A stretch of DNA of 64,000 nt from Panax quinquefolius (GCA_020205615.1 CM035168.1:5398237-5462236); one strand, 5' to 3'; shown: positions 23,085 to 35,627, numbered from the stretch's first letter. Notes: generated from the sequence alone by a model not told the origin. A program made the numbers and translations.

Positions 23085-25200
23085 GTCAAGGTTCTACTTG
23101 GGTATTGGATACCGACTTTGGTTATCATAAATATAGATTTATGAAGGGACCAAGCGAGTAGAAAGCTAAACAAATATAAGTAATCCTATGTGTTAAAAAT
23201 GAAGCAAAGGTTGCCACATTAGCCATAGAAACTTATAGTTTAGCAATGTCTACGGGCAAATCTATTAAGTCAATAAGTTGTTATTGTATTCTAGTTCTCG
23301 TTGAAAACATTATTTCCATTTTATTGTTGGACAATAAAATCTTTGGTATTATAATTAAGAACAATTGTTGTTCTATTTATAATAATAATATTTTGTATAG
23401 AACTGGAATATTACTTAATAAATTTTGTATACTTGACTTATATGAAAATAATTTTGCATATTGAACAAATTAGTATAAGAAAAGGAGATGATCATTCAAA
23501 GAGTTGAATGTGTGTATTTGCGAATACAAGTGTGAATTATTTGAAAGGTTCAAAGAATTGGTAAGTGAAACAAATTGGCAAAGTATTAGGATTCTTTGAT
23601 CGGATCAAGGAATAAATACTTGTGCAATAAGTTTCTAGATCATCTCAAATGGTTTTCTCATAATGGACACCTCCTCGACAATAATTGATTGATGTATTTG
23701 AATGGAAAAATCGTACCTTGTTGGACATGGTGCGATCCATAATGATTTTACCGATATTCCAAAGATCCTTCAGGATCATGTCCTAGAAATGATCAGATAT
23801 ATATCTTTAAAAAGGTAACCTCAAAATTCTTTGAAGACTCCATAAAAGTTATGGATGGGGAGGATTCCTAATCTTAAGTATGTTAAGATAAGGGGTTGTC
23901 CAACTTATGTGAAAGCAGTTTCAAAGGATAAGCTTGGGACAAGATTTGACAAATACTGATTTGTGGGACATCCTAAAATAAGTTTAGGGTAAATGTTCTA
24001 TAATCCTACTTAGCAAAAGGTGTTTATTGTGAAACACGCTGCCTTCTAAGATAAAGGTGTTTATCATTGAAGGGGCTAGTGGGAGGATAATAGATCTTGA
24101 AAAGTTCAAGAACCACAAAACACTATAAGTCGAATAAGAGGAACTCGTAGATGAATTCTATTGTACCACAAATGTAATCGTAAAGTCTGGAATAGTACCG
24201 AAGATACCTAGGAGGTATGGATTCATCATGGATGATGATGATGAGGTACACATCGTAGAAGATGATGATCCAGAGTTACATACGATGAGGTAAGAGTTCT
24301 AGTGTGTACAAAAGGGTCAGTGGGAGCGTCGTGAAATTTCTAGTATTATATGTTGATATACTACGGATAAGGAATGACATACCAATGCTACAATCAGTAA
24401 AGATAAAGTTGTCTAAACATTCCTCCATGAATGATTTGGAAGAGTATCTTAATTTGGGATATAAATCTATATAGATAGATTTAAGAGGATGCTCGACTTA
24501 ACCCAAGGAACGATATTCATTTGATGCTAAAGTCGTTTAGCATGGCAAACTCCAAGAGATGTTTCATGTCGATGAGCTATGGAGTGTATTTCTCTTAATA
24601 GTCCCCATAGACTCCAAAGAAGAGAGATCGCATGAGTGACAATCATGTATGCAATGAAATATACGAGACCTGATGTTGATCGGTCATATTCTGGAGAAGA
24701 TCACTGTAAGACAGTGAAAAACATCTTAAAGTGCTTAACCCAAGACTAAGGATGTGAGCATACATGGTGGATCCGAATTAAAACTAGAGGGCTTAATGCA
24801 CTCAAGTTTTTCGTACGCACTAAGATGATGTAAAATCCACTTTAAGGTAAAGCGTTATCTTGAATAGTGGTGCGTTGAATTGAAAGGTTCCAAACAAAGA
24901 AAGAGTTACCGGTTTAGTGATAAAGACAAAGTATATAGCTATAAATGAAGTCGCAAGTTGATTGTTTGGATTAAAAGTTCATTACGTAACTAGGAATAGT
25001 TCCTAAGTCTCATTTGGATCTAAACATGTGTTGTGGCACTTTCATTTGATTATTAGAATCATTGAAAGATGGGAAATCACTATAGAGATAGTGGACTCTC
25101 AAGAACAACATTACATATCCATTAACTAAAGCTTATCCAATGCCAGGATAATCGCCACTTAGAAGAAGAAGAGTATGAGTTACCATGGCGATTGGCTTTA
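23085..25200 (+). pseudogene. Copia pol remnant: protease, integrase C-terminus, RT and RNase H fragments
   Basis: Pieces occur in the copia order PR-IN-RT-RH. The protease region at about 23095-23125 reads WVLDTD-type, with the active-site DTG changed to DTD (GAT at 23108). Fragments of the GAG-pre-integrase and integrase region are scattered over 23500-23800. The integrase C-terminal part is clear at 23870-24120 (LKYVKIRGCPTYVKAVSKDK, then RFDKY) with several stops. RT at 24320-24420 has FLVLYVDIL, lacking one Asp of the YVDD catalytic motif. RNase H and C-terminal remnants extend over 24630-25195, ending in a HGDWL-like terminus. Most of the integrase core and the N-terminal RT are deleted. 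It is non-functional. Confidence 0.82.
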
Positions 25201-25214
25201 GTGCAAGTGGAGAT
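25198..25214 (+). promoter_or_regulatory. Copia polypurine tract
   Basis: The purine-rich AAGTGGAGA (25205-25213) directly precedes the 3' LTR. It resembles the copia AAGTGGGAGAT consensus, where plus-strand DNA synthesis is primed. Confidence 0.75.
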
Positions 25215-27225
25215 TGAAAGTAATATGCATACAAGCCAATCATGTTTGATGATAAAGCATATACTTTGTAACAATCTTATTCATTTATTAATAAAAAGTA
25301 TTAATTTATTAAAGGCTTTTAATTATCTACATGATCTTTGTTTTATAATATGTGATAAACCCATAGTTTTAAGCAATGCTTTTAGAATAATGATGATGAT
25401 CATTCTAATGAGATCTAAATTCTTAGAAAGCTTAAAACTAAAATAGTTCCCAATCGTTGGATTACTAAATTGGGGATTAGTGAATCCGGATAGATTGGTA
25501 CATACGTTGTTTGCTTTCATTGGATGAGGATGATTGATCTCATGATCATTTGTGTGGAGACACTAAAGCAAGTATGTAGGTACTTATTAGAGAATAAGTT
25601 CACTCGAACGCGGCTCGCTAAGGAATACCTAATGGAGTTTTATTTGCTGTCAATAGAATTCTCAGTAGTGATAGTAGTACAAGTAATCCTTGGACTTGAG
25701 ATCATCATAGTATTTTGTGTATGATGAGTTATACTTTGACTTATTCCTTAAGACCCTTAGGGTATATCAAAGGGTATGCTTGGGTATAATAAGTTGTACG
25801 TGAAGATAATGTATGATCAATAAAGAATCTACCACTTCTAATAAAAGAAGAGAAATGTCCTATGTGATTCGATAAATGACAATCCAAAGAGTCCTTGGCG
25901 GCGTAATGAAATTAGAAAGGAGTTTCTAATTTGCATTATTTGGAGTTGTGCATTTAAGAGTCGAAATACATATAATTAAATAAAATAAGACTTGACAAGA
26001 ATTCCATGTCTTTATATTTAATTGGGACATTGTATGGTGGAAGGATTGAATTGTGCATTAACTATTTACTCAAAGGTTCTTTAATGATTAATGTTGAAAT
26101 CTATATTATCCGGAAAAAGTCGTTGATCGCTAGGGAGGCTTATCCTTATTGTAGAATAAATATTATTTAAATAAATTAATTGTTTAATTTATTTATTTAA
26201 ATAAGATTAGAATTGTTCTAATTGATTTATTCACAACCTATTTAATATGGAGAACCTAAAGGGTCACACCATAAAAGGAAGAATAATTATTTAAGAAGTT
26301 AATGGCATAATCGTAATAATATGTTAAGTATATTTAATTTAATCTATGGTGATAGAATAAATTAAATTGCTTAATATTATTATTTAATATTTTAGAAATA
26401 TTAAATATAAATTAATAAGAGAGTCTTATTAATATTATTACAATTATTATTATTTTAATTTCTAAAAGAGTTTAGGAATTAATTTAATATAAGTACTCTC
26501 ATTTATTCCTAATTGGATTAGGAAGGAAAATTAGTTAAAGGAGTTTAATTAATTATCCCTAATAAGATTAGGGGAGCTTAATTAATTAAAAGAATTAATT
26601 AATTAAAACCCAATTCCTTAATTGTTAAGGTGGGTTGCCCACATCAATAAATAAGAGGAGTCTTATTATGGGTGGGATGGGTTGTTGATTTTTCAACATA
26701 CGTAATAATTCCAATTTGTTGGGAGAGTACACCTTTTCTATAGAGATAGAAAAACTAGGGTTTAGCCCAACCACCAACGCATTCTTCAATTTTATTCTTC
26801 CTTGGTGGATCACCTCAGAGGCCAAACATTTGGGTGGCTAACGTTGATCAAAGGAAGTTTAGCCAACCACCCATCTTCTTGAATTTTATTCTTCCTTGGT
26901 GGATCACCTCTGAGGCCAAACATTTGGGTGGCTAACGTTGATCAAAGGAAGGAACCAAACCCAGATGGATTCAAGATTGAACGCTTGAAAGGATTTGGAG
27001 GTGAACTTGTACAGGAAGCTCGAGGGTATGATTTATAGCTTTATCGATCTTCATAGGATGATATGATTTTTTTTTGATTCTTTATCTTTTCGTTTAATTA
27101 ATAATTATGCATAAAGGATGATCCGGGTATATGGTTTTATAAAATTTTAAACTCGATTTTTTTACTACTCGCTGCGCTTATTTTGCAATTTGATTATGTT
27201 ATAAAAATTTTACATAAACCTAACA
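25215..27225 (+). mobile_element. Ty1/copia element: 3' LTR with an internal tandem duplication
   Basis: This 2011-bp copy of the LTR at 18000-19868 is almost identical over most of its length. The extra length comes from a duplication of about 95 bp (26761-26857 and 26858-26951; once at about 19547-19640 in the 5' LTR) and from an insertion of about 50 bp near 27020-27078. Low divergence between the LTRs suggests a fairly recent insertion, yet the interior is heavily damaged. Confidence 0.92.
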
Positions 27226-27658
27226 AAGAATTACTATAGCAAATTGAGTATAAGCTCACCGACTTCTTTACGTAAGCATTAATAATCAATACCGTATGCT
27301 ACTATGCAACCAATGCCAGATATTATTACTTCTTTTACTATACTTAAGTATAGAATGGCCTGTAGTTCAATGTTTTAACGGTAACTTACCTAGTTATTTT
27401 TATAAAAGATAATTACATGCTTTTCTTACAATACTTCCATTGTGGAGTCCACCAATGATTGTGTCGTCGTACGGATATTCCCCGATAAAAAAAATATTCC
27501 CCGACCAAACGAATATTTTATAACAACTTGCTTACTTTGCAAAAAAAATCACATATCACCCTTAACTTTAACCTTTTATCAATTTAACCATTTACTAAAT
27601 AACATAATAATTATAAGAAAATTGAATACTTTCATTTCATAAAATTTGGGGTATTATA

Positions 27659-28004
27659 ATCTCCCCTCTTATGAAATTTCGCCCTCGAAATTTACGTACG
27701 TACCTGGTATGTCGAAGAGATGAGAATACCTTGCTTTCTTTTCAGATTGTACCTTCCCGGTTATTTCCTCCCTATCGTGATTTTTCCATTTCTCATCTCC
27801 TGTATTTCAGATATCATTCTAGAATATAGTTTCAAAATAAGGGTTAATTGACATATCACATATTATCCCTATACTCTGATCGACCAATTAAATACCAAAT
27901 AAACTTAGGTAGGTCATACTAGCGAAGAAATTCCCCGTCTCTCCCCTCCTAGTTCTTGTCTCACACCTCAGCCAGGGATCATATTCCTAAGCTTTAATAC
28001 CAAC
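27659..28004 (-). mobile_element. Element B: residual internal region of only 346 bp
   Basis: On the minus strand this joins the gypsy 5' leader straight to the end of pol. The primer binding site complement GCTTTAATACCA is at 27991-28002. The leader words CTTAGGTAGG and CTCTCCCCTCCTA follow to about 27840. Then come about 100 bp of unidentified sequence, and the pol tail with the PPT complement ATCTCCCCTCT at 27659. All of gag, protease, RT, RNase H and integrase is absent. B therefore depends entirely on other elements for mobility. Confidence 0.85.
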
Positions 28005-28744
28005 TGTGACGCCCCCAAAACATGTATACATCACCCATCTTGAGTCGCCAAATACATGGTACAAAATTCAAATACAACTTAATTATACAACAGTCGTGTA
28101 AAATACGACAAAACATAATCTAAGAGTTTTAATAAGAATATTGTCATCTAGACAATATACACACTAAATGGAGTCCTCATTACATTTATTGTCACACTAT
28201 TTAACAGAATAGTGAGGACTAATAATGCTATCATCTGGACCGTCACTCCATTCCCCGACTAGTCCCGGCTACGTTCTCATTTCCTGAAGAGAACAGTGAA
28301 AGAAAGGGTGAGCTCAACTTGCCCAGTATGAAATATTATGATTAAAATAATGCAGAATAAATTATCAATAGTCTTCAACAATGTTAAACTGATAAAATAT
28401 AATAGAAATCAAGTTTAACTGCAGCGGAATAAGCAATCCATTAGAAGAGTCAAGTAGAGCATGATATCTACTATCTTCTATGTTTTAAAATGTTTTCATC
28501 AATTTTTATCGTTGAGACTCGGCTTAATAAATAAACCACATCATCGAATCATCCCTGCACTACAGCCAAGGATATTCATGTAATCATCAATGGTCATGAT
28601 TATGCCGAATAATCCCTGGTTATAATCATACCAATAATTAACCATCAATGCACTACAGGCCAATGAGAACTTTTGCCACATCATCTATAACACTACGGGT
28701 CATGATTATACCGAATGATCCCTGGTCATAATCATACCAATAAA

Positions 28745-28980
28745 CAGTTCATCTATGCATATAAGCCAAAGATACTCATCAATCAATAGTTCATCTTTGC
28801 ACGTAAACCAAAGATATACAACTGTAAAACCAATAATCAACAGTCCATCCTTGCACGTAAACAAAAAATATACAATTGTAAAATCAATAATCAACAGTCC
28901 ATCTTTGCACGTAAGCCAAAGATATACAATTGTAAAATCAATAATCAATAGTCCATCTTTGCACGTAAGCCAAAGATGAC
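28745..28980. repeat. 57-bp minisatellite in the right LTR of B
   Basis: Four units of TTTGCACGTAAGCCAAAGAT plus an AT-rich spacer. Both strands stay open over it (28755-28979 plus, 28706-29026 minus) because the period is a multiple of three. No protein is implied. Confidence 0.7.
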
Positions 28981-29824
28981 TTTCATCACAATATAAGCAT
29001 GAGGATGATGACAATGATATAAGCATTAATCAAACGAAAACAAGGATAAATATTAAAGACTTTAAATTTATTCAAATATTATCAATCACTTAATATACTC
29101 ATAATCTAATATTATTAATATTATAACAATATTTTAATCACTTCTTAAACTTATAAATAATTTATTTCAATTGTGTACACTTTACCAAATAATGCATTTA
29201 ATCATTCAAAATGCCATACTCATAAGATTTCATCACCAATGATCAAATCCTCATCAAAATCAGATATACCCTATATAGGATTCCGAAGCCATAAAATCAT
29301 ATTTTCTAATTTTGTTACTTCACATAACATATTTAATTCATTTACTCATAACTAGTTCATTTTCATGAAAAATACCTAATCAGTCCCAAAAATATTTTTT
29401 TTCTGGGATTTAGCAGAATATAGTCCCATATTGAACATATATTTTTCTTGAAATTTTTAAAATTCATTTACTATTTTTCGTATGGCCAAAACTGCCGAAT
29501 ATTTAGACATTTATCATAAATTGTACTTTTGTCCAAAAATTACATGGTATACTCCTGTTATATACATGTACTCCCAATAAAAATTTCACCAATTTTGGAT
29601 TTAACCGCAAAGAGTTATAACGATTTACTTTTAAAATAGTCTTTTCCCATAAAATCCATAACTCTTAATCTATAAATCCAAATATCGCCATTTTTGGACA
29701 CAATCTAGAAAACTCATCAACTTATCATTTCAAATTTTTCTAGAATTTTTGAGGGTCAGAAAAATTACGAAAGTGCCCCTGGCAGAAACCCCTTTTGAAT
29801 GAAAATACTATCCATATGAATACA

Positions 29825-30480
29825 AAGGATCATTCACCATGCATGTGGTAATCCACATAGACAGGTTATTCCAACAGAATAATAAAGAATGGAATAACAG
29901 AAGAATTTACTATGCATGCGATAGATCGCATGCATGATTATTCTCAATGTAATAATAAAGAATGGAACCAGTCATGCGTGAAACCGCATGCATGGATATT
30001 CCAATGTAATAATAAAGAATGGAACCAATGTCACGCGTAAAACCGCATGCAGACGGGATATTCCAACAAAATAATAAAGAATGGAACCAAGTCATGCGTA
30101 AACCGTACAGATAGGATATTCCAACAGAATAGTAAAGAATGGAATAACAAAGAATTCACCATGCATGCGATAGACGCATGCATGTGTTATTCCAACAAAA
30201 TAATAAAGAATGGAACCGTGTCACGCGTAAATCGCATGCATGTGATATTCCAAATGTAATAATAAAGAATGGAGTAACAAAGAATTCACCATGCATGCGA
30301 TAGACCGCACAGACATGTTATTCCAACAGAATAATAAAGAATGGAACCAGGTCTAACGTAATCCGCACAGACAGAATATTCCAACAGAATAATAAAGAAT
30401 GGAATAACAGAAAAATTTCACCATGTATGCGGTACTTTGCATAGACAGGTTATTCCAACATAATAATATAGAATGGAATA
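29825..30480. repeat. Tandem hairpin array in the right LTR of B (longest array)
   Basis: About nine to ten units. The first has the inner stem ATGTGG (29843-29848), TAAT, CCACAT (29853-29858); later units have TGCG-CGCA or TATGCG-CGCATA types. Outer arms alternate between GGAATAAC/GTTATTCC and GGAAC-type pairs. Confidence 0.75.
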
Positions 30481-30655
30481 ATTGAAGCTCTCTTCATGAA
30501 TACGAAAGAAATAATAACCCTTACCTTATAAAGAAACTGGATACTGGAGTAGTGAGGTAGCCGACTTCTCTTCTTCTTTCTCTCTATAATTTTTCTCTAT
30601 AATAATTGCTTTATAGCTTTAGTGAATTGGTGAGAAATGAAGAAAGAATGAGCTT

Positions 30656-30664
30656 CTATTTATA
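30656..30664 (-). promoter_or_regulatory. LTR promoter TATA box of element B
   Basis: CTATTTATA on the plus strand gives TATAAATAG on the minus strand, in the 5' LTR of B. It would drive the minus-strand transcript of B towards 28005. The paired left LTR has lost this word. Confidence 0.6.
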
Positions 30665-32082
30665 GGAAAATATAGTTTCGATAATTGCACGTTTTGGGAT
30701 CGAAATATTACAGTACAATACCTCCAACTTTTCTTTCATTTTTAATTTAGTCCTGCAAGTATTATCAAACTTGCACCACCTCCCCTAATAGTAAATAATG
30801 TGAATCAATTGTTCAATAATGTGAATCAATACTTATAATCATGTAAAAATATGAATTACAGTATAGTATCTCCATCTATACCTCCATTTTTAACTTAGTC
30901 ATGCAAGTATTATCAATCTTGCACCAACTCCCCTAATAGTACAAGAATGTGATTCAATAGTACACACATGTGAATAAATAGTTATATGAGCATGTGAATT
31001 AGTAGCAATTAATTGCTCATTTATCTGATTAATTAGCCAATTTATCAATATAACCCCCAGACATCAATTATCATCAGAATAAATGTCGATTTTTACTAAC
31101 ACTAATAATTTCAACACAATGGAACTATCAATTTCATATTTAATCAACACAATCTTATTCATCATTAATATTATAATTCAAAATATTTAACAACCTGAGG
31201 GGGCTTTCCGATAAGGATTTCTCCTTATTGGCGCGCAATTAGATTATCTAACCTCTCATTGACAGAACTTCTAGACACTGTCAATATTGCAAATAATAAT
31301 ATGAATAACTTTGTCGTCTCAATTATTGATTTAATAATATAACATATTATACAGATGATACTGTGATAATAATTAAATCAATAATATGAGAGATATGATG
31401 CAGCAATTATTATAGAAATAATTGAGTATAACTGAGTGACTTCTTACGTAAGCATTAATAATCAATACCATGTGCTACTATGCCACCACGCGTATTATTG
31501 TACTTTTACTACCGGGTAGTTCAACAGTTTTAACGGTAACACTTCCGCCGTTATTTTTATAAAAAGATAATTCTGTCATTTTCTTACTACGATAATACTT
31601 CCATTGTGGGGTCCACCAATGATTTTGTCGTCGTACGGATATTCCCCGACCAAACGAATATTTTATAACAACTTGCTTACTTTGCAAAAATTTTCACATA
31701 TCACCCTTAACTTTAACCTTTTATCAATTTAACCATTTACTAAATAACATAATAAATATAAGAAAATTGAATACTTTCATTTCATAAAATTCGGGGTCTT
31801 ACAAAACCTCTCCTTGACAGAACTTCTAGACATTATTAATTATGCAAATAATAATATGAATAACTTATCATCTCAATTATTGATTTAATAATATTAAATA
31901 TTGTAACAATAATTGAATAAAACTGAGTGACTTCTCACGTAAGCATCAATAATCAATATCGTGTGCTACTGTGCAACCACGCGTATTACTGTACTTTTTA
32001 TCAATTTAACCATTTACTAAATAGAATAATTATAAGAAAATTGAATACTTTCATTTCATAAAATTCGGGGACTCACATCAGT

Positions 32083-34222
32083 GACCGAAGTGCGTAGCTT
32101 TCTTGGCTTAGCTGGTTATTATCGGAGATTCGTGGAAGGAATTTCTCGAATCTTTAATCCATTAACTCAGTTGACTCAGAAAGATACAAAATTTGGTTGG
32201 AGTGAGGAATGTGAGAAGAGTTTTCAAAAACTCAAAAAAAGACTCATTTCAGCACCTGTTCTGACAATACCATCTGGTTCAAAGGGATTTGCCATCTACA
32301 GCGATGCTTCAGGCAGAGGGTTAAGATGTGTTCTCATGCAACATGGGAAAGTCATAGCCTATGCCTCAAGATAACTCTATATGAGAGGAAATATCCTACT
32401 CATGATCTAGAGTTGGCAGCGGTCGTTTTCGTACTTAATCTGGAGGCATTACCTGTATGGGGAGAAAGTGGAGATCTATACGGATCATAAAAGCCTCAAA
32501 TATTTCTTCACCCAGAAGGAAATCAATATGCGGCAACGATGTTGGTTCGAGCTGTTGAAAGAATACGATCATACCATTCAATACTATCCTGGAAAAGCGA
32601 ATGTGGTAGCTGACACGTTGAGTAGAAGATCATATGCGGGTACGAGTGCGATATTGTCAACGGAAAGGCCCATTTTGTATGACTTGCAAAGGATGAAGAT
32701 AGAGTTAAAGACTCTAGGGACCCATGTGATGATGTTAAATATACAAGTAGAATCGACTTTAATCGATAAAGTTAAAGTTGCTCAAGCTACAGACCTGGAG
32801 CTGAAGCGTATGAAGAAGAGAGTGCAAGAAGGTGCTATTCCGGAAGCAAGAATCAATGAAGAAGGAATACTTCGAGTCAAATCCAGACTTTGTGTTTCTA
32901 ACGACCCGAATTTAAAGTATAAAATCATGATGGAGGCACACAACACACCATTTGTAATCCATCTTGGGAGTACCAAAATGTATCGTGATCTTTGACATAC
33001 ATTTTGGTGGAGCAATATGAAAAGAGATATCGCGGAGTTTATCACAAGGTGTTTAATTTGTCAATGAGTCAAGGCGGAGCATCAAGTGCCAAAAGGTCCA
33101 TTGAAACCACTTGAAATTCCAGAATGGAAGTGGGAGCACATTACCATGGATTTTGTTATTGGCCTTCCTAAGGTTTCTCAAGGCATAGATGCGATTTGGG
33201 TCATTGTTGATAGATTGACCAAGTCAGCTCATTTCTTACCTTTACGAGAAACTTATTCACTTGAATTTCTTGCTCGTATTTATATAAATGAGATTCTAAG
33301 ACTGCATGGTATGCCAGTAACCATAGTTTCTGATCGAGACCCAAGATTCACTTCACGATTTTGGGTTAGTTTGCAAAAAGCTATGGGCACGGATTTACGA
33401 TTTAGTTCAGCATATCATCCTCAAACGGACGGGCAGTCGGAGAGGACTATTCAAACTCTTGAAGATCTATTAAGACTCTGTGTTCTTGACTTCAAAGGAA
33501 GTTGGGACAAGTTCTTGCCATTAGTGGAATTTTTCTACAACAACAGTTATCAAATAAGTATTGGCATGGCTCCATTTGAGGCATTGTATGGACGCAAGTG
33601 TCGTTCTCCAATATGCAGGGATAACGTGGGTGAAGCAATGTGTTGGGTCCGGAATTGGTACGCTTGACAACGAAAAAGATTCAAATGATCCGACAACGTA
33701 TAAAGACCTCATAAGATCGACAAAAGAGTTATATTGATCTTTATCGAAGAGACTTGGAATTCAATGTTGGAGAGCATGTGTTGTTACGTGTTGCTCCATG
33801 GAAAGGAGTTACAATATTTGGAAAGAGAGGAAAGCTCAATCCTCAATTCATTGGGCCATTCAAAATCCTCGATGAAGTAGGAACTGTGGCCTATAGACTC
33901 GCCTTACCGCCAAGTATATCTCGTGTTCATAACGTTTTTCACATCTCTATGTTATGTAAATATATGAAAGACCCGAACCACATTATTGAATTAGAACCAG
34001 ACGAGATAGCGGAATATTTAACGTATGAAGAGGTCCATGTTAAAATCTTGGATAAGAATGATCATATTCTACGCTCTAAGGTTATACCTCAAGTCAAAGT
34101 TTTATGGAGAAACCACGATGTGGAGGAAATGACCTAGGAATTAGAATCTGAAATAAAATCAAGGTATCCTCACCTCTTCGACATACCAGGTACGTACCCC
34201 AATTTTGAGGACAAAATTTCAT
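32083..34222 (+). pseudogene. Element G1: gypsy pol downstream part (RT end, RNase H, integrase, chromodomain)
   Basis: This continues the RT of 9639-9806. The order is: RT thumb (VRSFLGLAGYYRRFVEG), RNase H with YSDAS near 32297, LELAA near 32410 and TDH near 32478, then the integrase zinc-binding part (about 32930-33080, HLGSTKMYRDL). The integrase core has all three catalytic positions: Asp in MDFVIGLP (about 33147), Asp in VSDRDPRF (about 33330) and Glu in QSERTIQ (about 33440). The C-terminal chromodomain-like stretch is VKVLWRNH at about 34096. Breaks are stops near 32372, 32992, 33064 (CGA to TGA) and 34135 (TGG to TAG), and frameshifts near 32375 and 33640. It inserted DNA copies in its active form; it is now non-functional. 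The match is to Tekay/Del-like chromoviruses. Confidence 0.92.
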
Positions 34223-34235
34223 AAGAAGGGGAGGT
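34223..34235 (+). promoter_or_regulatory. G1 polypurine tract
   Basis: AAGAAGGGGAGGT lies directly before the LTR start TGTAAGACCCC. The same tract precedes 45564 and 60076. Confidence 0.85.
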
Positions 34236-35627
34236 TGTAAGACCCCAACTTTTATGAATAAAGATTAATTTTTCTCGAAATATATTTTTGAATATTATGG
34301 TGTGGATTTGATATAATGTTGTAGTTGTGGGTAATATTTACAAAATTTGCAAAGTAAGCAAGTTGTTATAAAATATTCGATTGGTCGGGGAATATTCGTT
34401 TTAACAAGAAATATTCATACGACGACATAATTATTGGTGGACCCCACAACAGAAGTATTGTTGAAGTTAAAAAAGGACATAAATATCTTTTTATAAAATT
34501 AACGGTGAAATTTTTACCGTTAACTGTTGAAATACCCGGTGGTAAAAATACAGTAATACGTGTGGTTGCATAAGAGCACATGGTATTGTATGAAAGATCT
34601 TTGATTATTGATGCTTACGTGAGAAGTCACTCACCATTATACTCAATTATTACTACGAGAATTCCGCCGTGCATAATATCTCCCGTATTATCGATTCAAT
34701 TATTGTCACAAGATCATCTCATATAATATTTTATATTATTAAATCAATAATTGAGACGACAAAGTTATTCAAATTATTATTTGCATTATTGACGATGTCT
34801 AGAAAGTTCTGTCGAGAAAAGGGGTTTGGTCACCTAATTGCGCCCCAATAGGTAAAAATCTTTATCGGAAAGCCCCCTATTTCTTGGGAATGATCTGGTT
34901 GTTAAATATTGTGAGGTATAATATTAATGAATAAGTTCATGTTGATTAAAGATGAAATTAATATTTTCATTATGTTGGGATTATTAGTGTTAGTGGAAAT
35001 CGACATTTATTTTGATATAATTGATTTTTGGAGGTTAAATTGACCAATCCGGTAATTAATCGGATAAATGAGCAATTAATAGCTATTAGTTCATATGCAT
35101 ATAACTATTTATTCACATGAATGGAACTATTAATTCACATGCATGTACTATTGATTCACATGCATGTACTATTAGGGGAGGTGGTGCAAGTTTGATAATA
35201 CTTGTAGGACTAAATTAAAAATGGAGGAAAAAATGAAGGTACTATATTGTAATAATTCGAGCCCCAAAATGTGCAATTATCGAAACTATGTTTTCCTATA
35301 AATAGAAGCTCATTCTTCTTTCATTCTCACAAATTCATTAAGACTCACAAGGGCAATTATAGAGAGAGAAGCTATAGAGAGAAAGAAGGAGAGTATTCTG
35401 CGACTTCACTATTACAGTATCCAGTCTTCTTCTAAGGTAAGAGATATTATTTTGTTCAGTATTCGTATGAAAAAATATTTTCTTTCACACTCTATAGTAT
35501 GTAAATAATATTATTTCATTTTGTATTCCTACTTCTACACTCAATTTGTTAAAGTATTGCTTCTATACTCCGTGAAATTAGTAAAATATCCTTGAAATTT
35601 GCGCTTTATCTATTATCGTTTCACAAG
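34236..35627 (+). mobile_element. Truncated gypsy LTR shared between G1 (3' side) and G2 (5' side)
   Basis: It starts TGTAAGACCCC and follows the G2 3' LTR (60076 onwards) for 1392 bp. It includes the conserved block (about 34795-34885), the TATA box (35297-35305) and the AAG|GTAAGA donor-like site (35437). It stops after CGTTTCACAAG at about 35627 and is fused to the gag/protease region of the next copy. The distal LTR, primer site, leader and nearly all of gag are missing. The chain internal-LTR-internal-LTR is what unequal recombination or a large deletion between adjacent copies would leave. Confidence 0.85.
35297..35305 (+). promoter_or_regulatory. LTR promoter TATA box, shared G1/G2 LTR
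   Basis: TATAAATAG in the conserved context TTTTCC...AAGCTCATTC. Transcription would enter the G2 protease/RT remnant directly because the leader and gag have been deleted. Confidence 0.55.

Larger units (their letters stand above)
14818..27658 (-). mobile_element. Element B: left LTR (3' LTR of a minus-strand element), interrupted by a copia element
   Basis: The LTR sequence is 14818-17999 plus about 27231-27658. Its first 184 bp are missing compared with the right LTR (28005-31803). The remaining parts add up to the right LTR's length of about 3.8 kb, and the order of all repeats agrees. Its end is a mutated GGGGTATTATA at 27648-27658 in place of GGGGTCTTACA. The TATA word of the family has been lost here: TTCTTTTGCAG near 17231 stands where other copies have TTCTATTTATAG. 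It carries the 57-bp array (15390-15660), the hairpin array (16530-17060) and the conserved block (about 17788-17870). Confidence 0.82.
28005..31803 (-). mobile_element. Element B: right LTR (5' LTR), 3.8 kb, intact
   Basis: It runs from TGTGACGCCCCC to GGGGTCTTACA, 3799 bp. It contains the 57-bp array (28745-28980), the hairpin array (29825-30480), a donor-like AGGTAAGGG (30518-30526, minus), a TATA box (30656-30664, minus) and the conserved block (about 31199-31275). On the right it abuts AAACCTCTCC of LTR a, so AAACC is the expected target flank; the left partner was deleted with the junction at 14817/14818. An internal loss of AAC-AGGTCGTTCC just before the block (near 31195) distinguishes it from the left LTR. 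Confidence 0.88.
9807..32077 (-). mobile_element. Gypsy LTR 'a' insertion with all its nested content (target duplication TCAGT)
   Basis: The outer edges are TGTGACGCCCCC at 9807 and GGGGACTCACA ending at 32077. Both are flanked by TCAGT (9802-9806 and 32078-32082), and the interrupted RT reading frame resumes exactly after the right copy. The LTR's own sequence is 9807-10114, 13057-14817 and 31804-32077. Inserted into it are solo LTR S2 and element B with its copia passenger. About 1 kb of LTR a between its hairpin array and AAACCTCTCC is missing at the 14817/14818 junction. The tail 31804-32077 also has a short deletion near 31995. Confidence 0.85.

Noticed and set aside
23246..23464. A 72-codon open frame after the copia protease
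   Set aside because: It is part of the decayed pol region (GAG-pre-integrase neighbourhood) in a low-complexity AT-rich stretch, not a separate gene.
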